11,237 bases of DNA from the NCBI GenBank assembly GCA_002452215.1, contig DKCO01000049.1, forward strand, positions 1 to 11,237, written 5' to 3'. The stretch's first letter is position 1. Every line of letters starts with the position of its first letter. The notes below the pieces were generated by a model. The model was not told the origin of the DNA. It worked only from the letters and a program-made list of their open reading frames with translations, and made no database searches. The translations under genes were made by a program, and so were the position numbers. This document shows, in pieces, positions 6,389 through 11,237 of the stretch. The DNA is from Spirochaetales bacterium UBA6872. GTDB lineage: Bacteria > Spirochaetota > Spirochaetia > Sphaerochaetales > Sphaerochaetaceae.

Positions 6389-6916
6389 ATGGAGAAAAAA
6401 CCATATCAACCCAATATGCTTTTTATAGGTGTTATGTCCACAATAGGATTGCCAGATTCAATAAAAAGCACTCTTGAGTCTGAATATGGCCCAATTTTGA
6501 TTATTACGAAACCATTTCGATTCTCTTTTACTGATTACTACAACAGTGAGATGGGTGAAAATATCGAAAGGTTCTTTTTGTGTTTTTCACATCTTGTGTA
6601 TCCTGACCAACTTGCAAAAATAAAGACAATGACGAATGAGTTGGAGATGGTCTTTGCTGATCAAGGAAAGAGGAAAATCAATCTTGATCCAGGATTGATT
6701 AGCGAGAACAACTTGGTTCTCGCTACAACCAAGAACAGATCGCATCGAATTGCTATCGGTATGGGATTGTATGCCGAAGTAACACTTGTATATCAAAACC
6801 ATAAGTGGCAAAGTTTTCCTTGGACATATGCTGATTATTGTTCGCAAACAGTACAAGAAGAGATGCTCTCTTTTCGTTCAAAATATCTCGAGATAAGAAG
6901 AAAAAGCATATTTTAG
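6389..6916 (+). CDS. DUF4416 family protein
   Basis: A 175-residue soluble protein that I recognise as DUF4416, a family of unknown function found mainly in spirochaetes, Thermotogae and deltaproteobacteria. Typical stretches are FIGVMS (12-17), FRFSFTDYYNSEMG (43-56), NLDPGLI (98-104), LVLATTKNRSHRI (109-121), GLYAE (126-130) and FPWTYADY (143-150). There is no signal peptide or membrane segment. The many conserved polar and aromatic residues suggest a binding or catalytic role, but none is established. It starts one base after the aro/pheA stop (TAAGATG) without a clear ribosome site, so it is probably translated by coupling to that gene. The open frame extends 21 codons upstream inside aro/pheA, but those codons are not family-like. 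Confidence 0.85.
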   Translation: MEKKPYQPNMLFIGVMSTIGLPDSIKSTLESEYGPILIITKPFRFSFTDYYNSEMGENIERFFLCFSHLVYPDQLAKIKTMTNELEMVFADQGKRKINLDPGLISENNLVLATTKNRSHRIAIGMGLYAEVTLVYQNHKWQSFPWTYADYCSQTVQEEMLSFRSKYLEIRRKSIF

Positions 6917-6937
6917 AGTTATTACCATATAAATAGT

Positions 6938-7651
6938 ATGGTTATATTGATTTTGATTGCTTTGCTCTTTTCCTCTTGTTCATTTTCGAGCAATTGTACT
7001 TTGTCTTGCACTATACCTGCTGATCATCCATATGAGTTGACAAGTGGAAAAGCTATGTGGCATAAGATTATCTTCTTCGACGGAAAAGAAGTAAAGTCAA
7101 GAACGCTGGATGCCAATGTCCGGACATTTAAGATAAATGTCAAAAGCGGAGGTCTTAGATTTGTTGTAGCAATCCCTTTAGGAAAGCTTTCTCCACTTGG
7201 TGCATTCTATGAAGAGGGGGATGAAAAGGACATAAGGTTATATTCGGAATATGGGAACTTTGCAAAAATGCTTATTGAGGCAGCCAAGGAGCGTCCTATG
7301 GCTGTATCAAATTTGTCGATTCGCGCTCTCAAGTCATCAGGAAAAGATATAGGAACTATTGATCAGAGCTCATTCTTGGAGGATCTTTTTGATGGTGTTC
7401 TGAAAGAAGAGAGAATAAAGAATGCACCATATTTTCATCCTCAACTTGATTCTATTCCAAACGGTTATTGGTTAAGCGATAGTGTAAGGGCTGAATCTTT
7501 TATCTCTATAGATGACGAGAGTGTCAAATTGAAGCTCTTTGCTGGGATATACAATTATTGGAACAAAGAGAAGGATTTGCTTCTTACTTTAGTGATCTCA
7601 GAGGATGGACGATTTTATACATCTATGGATAGGCTTCCTGAACTGTATTGA
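6938..7651 (+). CDS. Putative lipoprotein, function unknown
   Basis: A 237-residue protein with a short hydrophobic start (2-11) and a lipobox-like FSSC with Cys at 14. Spirochaete lipoboxes tolerate such residues, so an outer-face lipoprotein is likely, but the signal has no Lys or Arg before the hydrophobic core, which is unusual. The first possible start is used, since a TAG stop lies 24 bases upstream in frame. Two more cysteines follow (20, 24); the rest has none and looks like a soluble mixed beta/alpha protein, with DGKEVKSRTL and SGGLRFVVAIPLG resembling a beta-rich surface domain. I do not recognise a family. It lies 21 bases after the DUF4416 gene and probably shares its transcript. 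No Shine-Dalgarno is visible. Confidence 0.75.
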   Translation: MVILILIALLFSSCSFSSNCTLSCTIPADHPYELTSGKAMWHKIIFFDGKEVKSRTLDANVRTFKINVKSGGLRFVVAIPLGKLSPLGAFYEEGDEKDIRLYSEYGNFAKMLIEAAKERPMAVSNLSIRALKSSGKDIGTIDQSSFLEDLFDGVLKEERIKNAPYFHPQLDSIPNGYWLSDSVRAESFISIDDESVKLKLFAGIYNYWNKEKDLLLTLVISEDGRFYTSMDRLPELY

Positions 7652-7676
7652 GAGTTAATGTGCTTTCTATTATCCT
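7648..7676 (+). promoter_or_regulatory. Candidate promoter for a leaderless serine dehydratase transcript
   Basis: TTGAGA (7648-7653, five of six, overlapping the lipoprotein stop) is followed after exactly 17 bases by TATCCT (7671-7676, four of six). The ATG begins at 7683, after six bases, where transcription would be expected to start. An AGAGG at 7677-7681 is only one base from the ATG, too close to be a normal ribosome site. Confidence 0.45.
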
Positions 7677-7682
7677 AGAGGC

Positions 7683-8888
7683 ATGGAATCCTTGAAAGAA
7701 TTATATAGAATAGGCTATGGGCCTTCGTCTTCTCATACTATGGGACCGAGATATGCATCGGAGAGATTTCTTCTGGAGCATCCTGAAGTAACAAAGGTTA
7801 GAGCTGAGCTATATGGTTCATTGGCAGCTACAGGTAAAGGCCATTTGACAGATCGTGCAATAAGGGAAGTTTTTTCAAAGAACAAGAAGGATATCGAGAT
7901 CTTATGGTTTCCTGACCAGGTCAAACCTTTTCATCCAAATGCTGTAACGTTTGTCTCCTTGGAGCCTGATCAATTTTCGGACACTTACTACTCAGTCGGT
8001 GGCGGAAAGATAATAAAAGAAGGCGAGGCATCTTCTTTAGATGACAATGTATATCCTAACCAAGAGGTTGGCACGATGAAAAAGCTCTTGGAATATGCTG
8101 ATTCGAATGGTTACCAAATATGGGAGATTGCTATTGAAAAAGAGGGGCCATCCATACTTGATTTCGCATCAGAGGTCTGGGATGTGATGAAAGCTTCAAT
8201 ATCGAGAGGACTTCAGAGCGAAGGAGTGCTTCCAGGCGGATTGAAATTGCAAAGAAAAGCTTGCCAATGCTATGCAAAGGCTGTCGATTTTGCAGGTCCA
8301 TTAGGCAACACAGCTTCCGCATTATCATACGCTTTGGCTGTATCTGAGGAGAATGCATCGGGAGGCCAGATTGTAACAGCTCCTACATGTGGAAGTTGCG
8401 GTGTTCTTCCAGGAGTGCTTTACTACTTGCAAAAAGAGTACAAAATCGCAGATGTCAGGATATACAGAGCAATTTTGACAGCAGGCATGATTGGGAATCT
8501 TGTTAAGCATAATGGCTCTATATCTGGAGCTGAAGTAGGATGTCAAGGAGAAGTTGGAGTTGCATGCGCCATGGCTGGAGCTGCAGCTGCCCAGCTTTTA
8601 GGTGGCACAATATACCAAATAGAGTATGCAGCTGAGATGGGGCTTGAGCATCATTTGGGTCTTACATGCGATCCGTTGATGGGTCTTGTGCAAATTCCGT
8701 GCATTGAGAGAAATGCTATGGCTTGCATGAGAGCTGTCGACCATGCATCCTTTGCGCTTATGTCTGATGGAAGGCATAAGATTTCATTTGATGATGTTGT
8801 AGAAGTTATGATGGAGACAGGACACGCACTTCCCTCTCTCTATAGGGAAACTAGCATGGGCGGTCTTGCTCGAATACATGAGCTTTGA
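7683..8888 (+). CDS. sdaA: L-serine dehydratase (iron-sulfur, single-chain)
   Basis: Deaminates L-serine to pyruvate and ammonia with an oxygen-sensitive [4Fe-4S] cluster. Both domains are in one 401-residue chain. The N-terminal beta domain starts at the signature GPSSSHTMGP (13-22). The alpha domain contains PTCGSCG (234-240), GAEVGCQGE (282-290), LTCDP (327-331) and QIPCIERN (337-344). C287, C329 and C340 are the expected cluster ligands. The protein is shorter than E. coli SdaA (about 454). It ends SMGGLARIHEL and lacks the C-terminal cysteine that ligates the cluster in the Legionella enzyme's resting state, so autoinhibition may differ. The start is fixed because the GPSSSHT motif begins 12 residues in. 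It follows the lipoprotein gene by 31 bases and could be read from both an upstream transcript and its own promoter. Confidence 0.95.
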   Translation: MESLKELYRIGYGPSSSHTMGPRYASERFLLEHPEVTKVRAELYGSLAATGKGHLTDRAIREVFSKNKKDIEILWFPDQVKPFHPNAVTFVSLEPDQFSDTYYSVGGGKIIKEGEASSLDDNVYPNQEVGTMKKLLEYADSNGYQIWEIAIEKEGPSILDFASEVWDVMKASISRGLQSEGVLPGGLKLQRKACQCYAKAVDFAGPLGNTASALSYALAVSEENASGGQIVTAPTCGSCGVLPGVLYYLQKEYKIADVRIYRAILTAGMIGNLVKHNGSISGAEVGCQGEVGVACAMAGAAAAQLLGGTIYQIEYAAEMGLEHHLGLTCDPLMGLVQIPCIERNAMACMRAVDHASFALMSDGRHKISFDDVVEVMMETGHALPSLYRETSMGGLARIHEL

Positions 8889-8915
8889 GTAATAAAGCTT
8901 CTCATTTTTTGATAA

Positions 8916-8950
8916 AAAGCCATCAACGGCAAACAGTCGTCAATGGCTTT
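8916..8950 (-). terminator. Terminator between sdaA and pgi
   Basis: AAAGCCAT (8916-8923) pairs with ATGGCTTT (8943-8950). A two-base internal mismatch and four more pairs extend the stem. On the minus strand the hairpin is followed by a T-run (complement of 8914-8918) and lies 18 bases beyond the pgi stop, so it mainly serves pgi. On the + strand only TTT follows, so it could weakly stop sdaA transcripts too. Confidence 0.75.
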
Positions 8951-8967
8951 CGATATTACTGCTTTGG

Positions 8968-10545
8968 CTAGATTAGGAGATCTGAATAAGCTTTTAGTAT
9001 CTCATCGCCATCGCATCCTGCTAGTACTTTCTTAGCAAGCTTCTTGCCAAGTTGTACTCCCTCTTGGTCGAATGAGTTTAGATTCCACAAGAAGCCTTGG
9101 AACATCACTTTGTTTTCAAAATGGGAAAGAAGTGCACCTAATGCCTCAGGTGTGAGCTCCTCTCCATATATCAAAGAAGAAGGTCTGTTGCCATCAAACT
9201 CTTTGTTTGGATTCTCATCATCTTTTCCAAGTGCAAATGCGACAATTTGTGCCGACAAGTTTGCATTGAGCTTTGTCTGGCTATATGAGCCAGCTGTTAT
9301 GATATCTTTCTTGTATTGCGATGATCTAAAGCCAATGAACTGTAGTGGAATAATATCTGTTCCTTGATGCAATAGCTGGTAGAAGCTGTGCTGTCCATTT
9401 GTTCCGGGCTCACCGAAGATGACAGCTCCTGTTGGATATTGGCATCTTTTGCCAAATCTGTTGACATGCTTTCCATTTGACTCCATATCAAGTTGTTGCA
9501 AATGGGCAGGGAAACGAGATAGAGCTTGCGAATATGGCAAGATTGCTGTTGATGGATAGTTCATGACATTTCTCAAGTAAACTCCAATCAATGCATCCAT
9601 CAGGGCACCATTTTTTCTGATGTTGCTCTCATTTGAAAGTACATCCTCTTCATGCGCACCATCAAGGAGCTTCTTGAATGTGTCAAAACCGAATGCAAGA
9701 GATAAAATTACAGCTCCAACAGCGGATGTTGATGAATAGCGTCCTCCGATGTAGTCATCGATAAAGAACGAATCAAGCATCGATTCATCTTTCGCAAGAG
9801 GGGAAGTTTTTGATGTGACAGCAACCATGTGCTTATTTGCGTCAAACCCATCGATTGGAGAGTTCTTCAAAGCGTTTAGAACAAGGTCCCTGTTTGTCAA
9901 AGTTTCTTGTGTTGTACCTGATTTCGAGACTAGTACAAAAAGTGTTGTTTCAAGATCTATAGTAGAAATTACATCTGATGCGTCATCTGGATCGACATTT
10001 GAGATGAACTTTCCCTCAAGCTCTTTTACTCCATTGCCTCTTGCCCATCCTTTTAGCGCAAGATAGAGAGCACGAGGTCCTAAATCAGAGCCCCCAATCC
10101 CGATTTGGCAAACTGTTGTAAATGGTTTTCCTGTGGAACCTACGATTTTTCCATCTCTTACATCATTGGAGAATTTTTCAATCCTGTTGAGCTCTCCTTT
10201 GTAGAAATCATCCTTGTTCTCACCATCGGCAATGATTTTCGCTCCAAGGACATTTCCTCTCGTAAGATGGTGCAATACAAGCCTTTCCTCTCCAACATTC
10301 ATCATCTCCCCTGAGAGTATGGCTCTGTATTTCTCTACAAGTGACATTTCGTCAGAAAGAGCTTGCAATAGATCAACTATCTCATCGTTGACAGGTTCTG
10401 ATGCATAGTTGTAGCAAAGACCTCCTCCAAGTGGGATGTTTTTCTCTTTTATCCTTTCTTTTGAGAGAAGTGATTTTACATCTGTCTTCTTTGCCTTCTT
10501 TAGTTTTTCAAAATTCTTTGTCTTGTCTAAATCAATGTATTCCAT
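8968..10545 (-). CDS. pgi: Glucose-6-phosphate isomerase
   Basis: Interconverts glucose-6-phosphate and fructose-6-phosphate in glycolysis, in the cytoplasm. It has 525 residues, close to the E. coli enzyme (549). Substrate-binding and signature stretches are GIGGSDLGP (149-157), VSKSGTTQET (206-215), DDYIGGRYS (263-271) and LDMESNGK (352-359) with the catalytic base E355. GTNGQHSFYQLLHQG (381-395) holds H386, and GVQLGKKLA (496-504) holds K501. It starts one base after the argR stop (TGAAATG), with AGAGGA (10556-10551) five bases before the ATG inside argR. The two genes are therefore probably co-transcribed and translationally coupled. No truncation or missing active-site residue is seen. 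Confidence 0.97.
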   Translation of the reverse strand: MEYIDLDKTKNFEKLKKAKKTDVKSLLSKERIKEKNIPLGGGLCYNYASEPVNDEIVDLLQALSDEMSLVEKYRAILSGEMMNVGEERLVLHHLTRGNVLGAKIIADGENKDDFYKGELNRIEKFSNDVRDGKIVGSTGKPFTTVCQIGIGGSDLGPRALYLALKGWARGNGVKELEGKFISNVDPDDASDVISTIDLETTLFVLVSKSGTTQETLTNRDLVLNALKNSPIDGFDANKHMVAVTSKTSPLAKDESMLDSFFIDDYIGGRYSSTSAVGAVILSLAFGFDTFKKLLDGAHEEDVLSNESNIRKNGALMDALIGVYLRNVMNYPSTAILPYSQALSRFPAHLQQLDMESNGKHVNRFGKRCQYPTGAVIFGEPGTNGQHSFYQLLHQGTDIIPLQFIGFRSSQYKKDIITAGSYSQTKLNANLSAQIVAFALGKDDENPNKEFDGNRPSSLIYGEELTPEALGALLSHFENKVMFQGFLWNLNSFDQEGVQLGKKLAKKVLAGCDGDEILKAYSDLLI

Positions 10546-10546
10546 T

Positions 10547-11017
10547 TCAATCCTCTATTTCTGGAATCCTTGCATTGAAGGACTCTAGCAAGTCTTCTTT
10601 TGTCATTCCTTCTCGTAGAATCACGAATATCGTATCATCTCCGGCAAGTGAGCCAAGTATCTCCGGTAAAGCTAGCACGTCAAGAGCAAAGCCTACGCTG
10701 TTCGCATGCCCGGGACGCGTCTTGATTACACCAAAATTGCCTGAGAACTCAATTGACAATATGCCCCTCCTGACATCTTGAATATAGCTCTTTTCAAGCT
10801 CTGATACCAAATCCTTGTCTGGAAGAACATAGTAGTAGCCTGACCAGCCATCTGAGATTTTTCCGACTTTGAGCATCTTCAAATCCCTTGATAGTGTTGC
10901 TTGTGTAACGTTGTAGCCTTCTTTGGCGAGCATTTCCAAAAGAGTATCTTGGTTGTCAATTCTATTGTTCTTTATCAATTCCTTCACAGTCGAGAGTCTA
11001 TTGTGTCTTTCTTTCAT
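10547..11017 (-). CDS. argR: Arginine repressor ArgR
   Basis: Hexameric regulator that binds ARG-box operators when arginine is bound. The protein has 156 residues, the same as E. coli ArgR. The winged helix-turn-helix (about 1-65) includes TQATLSRDLKML (38-49) with the DNA-contacting S43-R44. The C-terminal oligomerisation and arginine-binding domain includes KTRPGHANSVG (99-109) and GSLAGDDT (122-129). D127-D128 match the arginine-binding Asp pair of E. coli. AAGGA (11028-11024) lies six bases before the ATG. An ARG-box-like palindrome sits just upstream, so autoregulation is likely. It is the first gene of a pair with pgi. No arginine biosynthesis or deiminase gene is in the window, so its main targets cannot be told from here. 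Confidence 0.95.
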   Translation of the reverse strand: MKERHNRLSTVKELIKNNRIDNQDTLLEMLAKEGYNVTQATLSRDLKMLKVGKISDGWSGYYYVLPDKDLVSELEKSYIQDVRRGILSIEFSGNFGVIKTRPGHANSVGFALDVLALPEILGSLAGDDTIFVILREGMTKEDLLESFNARIPEIED

Positions 11018-11033
11018 AAATAATCCTTAATAA

Positions 11034-11051
11034 AATGCATAAATATGCACT
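11034..11051 (-). promoter_or_regulatory. ARG-box-like operator upstream of argR
   Basis: TGCATA-AA-TATGCA (11036-11049) is a perfect inverted repeat. The 18 bases match the E. coli ARG-box pattern (W-N-TGAAT-WWWW-ATTCA-N-W) at every position except a symmetrical A-to-C and T-to-G change, which gives the TGCAT half-site typical of Gram-positive ARG boxes. It lies 17-34 bases upstream of the argR ATG. A TATATA on the minus strand (within 11052-11060) could be the -10 box, which would put the operator over the transcription start. Confidence 0.6.
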
Positions 11052-11237
11052 GTATATACTCTAAAACATCTTTATTTCTCTTGCAAACATCAAAGAGGCA
11101 TTTTGTAGCCGAATTATCCTGATGTGAAATGTATTTGCAAAAACAGAAACATAGCAAATAAGCTATAACTATGATTTTCTTTGTATCTATTGCAATTTTC
11201 ATGATATTGGTTTTTCTACTAGTACCCTGTAACGACT
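11052..11237. other. AT-rich region upstream of argR
   Basis: No gene is supported. It probably holds the argR promoter, but I cannot place a good -35 and -10 pair. A 62-codon minus-strand frame (11202-11014) runs through the operator and overlaps the argR start; it is judged unlikely to be real. Confidence 0.35.

Noticed and set aside
11014..11202. A 62-codon minus-strand frame upstream of argR whose stop overlaps the argR ATG, with a hydrophobic cysteine-rich start.
   Set aside because: It has no ribosome site, the perfect ARG-box palindrome lies inside it, and the composition is just AT-rich intergenic. The ATGA overlap could be chance.

Overview
The window looks like a piece of an AT-rich bacterial chromosome with ordinary housekeeping and amino-acid genes, most likely from the Spirochaetota (a Sphaerochaeta- or Treponema-like animal-associated lineage). 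This assignment is inference. It rests on a DUF4416 gene, a loosely defined spirochaete-style lipobox, a single-chain iron-sulfur serine dehydratase, and ArgR in a low-GC genome. No 16S or other decisive marker is present.

Layout. (1) 1-2742: an exported ankyrin-repeat protein (228-1205, +) and a DUF4143-type AAA ATPase (1546-2742, +). This is the accessory part. (2) 2737-4416: pth (-), a small four-helix membrane protein (+) and the endonuclease III gene nth (-), in alternating orientation. (3) 4474-8888: a + strand run of four genes. These are a DAHP synthase fused to prephenate dehydratase and ACT domains, a DUF4416 protein, a putative lipoprotein, and L-serine dehydratase. (4) 8968-11017: glucose-6-phosphate isomerase (pgi) and the arginine repressor argR, a tightly spaced - strand pair with an ARG-box-like palindrome just upstream.

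The most interesting structure is around the ATPase gene. The sequence just after the ankyrin gene (1212 to about 1290) is a decayed second copy of the 3' end of pth, and the intact pth 3' end lies just beyond the ATPase gene. So a partial pth duplication brackets the ATPase gene, as expected if it arrived by insertion or recombination at the pth 3' end. In both copies, the DNA that encodes the pth C-terminus also forms a rho-independent terminator for the gene converging on it.

Two other points stand out. The fused DAHP synthase-prephenate dehydratase joins the first shikimate step to the phenylalanine branch without a chorismate mutase domain. Several genes (the fused aro gene, serine dehydratase, possibly pth) lack a Shine-Dalgarno sequence and have promoter-like hexamers ending 6-8 bases before the ATG, which suggests leaderless transcripts. 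I found no CRISPR array, tRNA, rRNA, transposase or recognisable defence operon.
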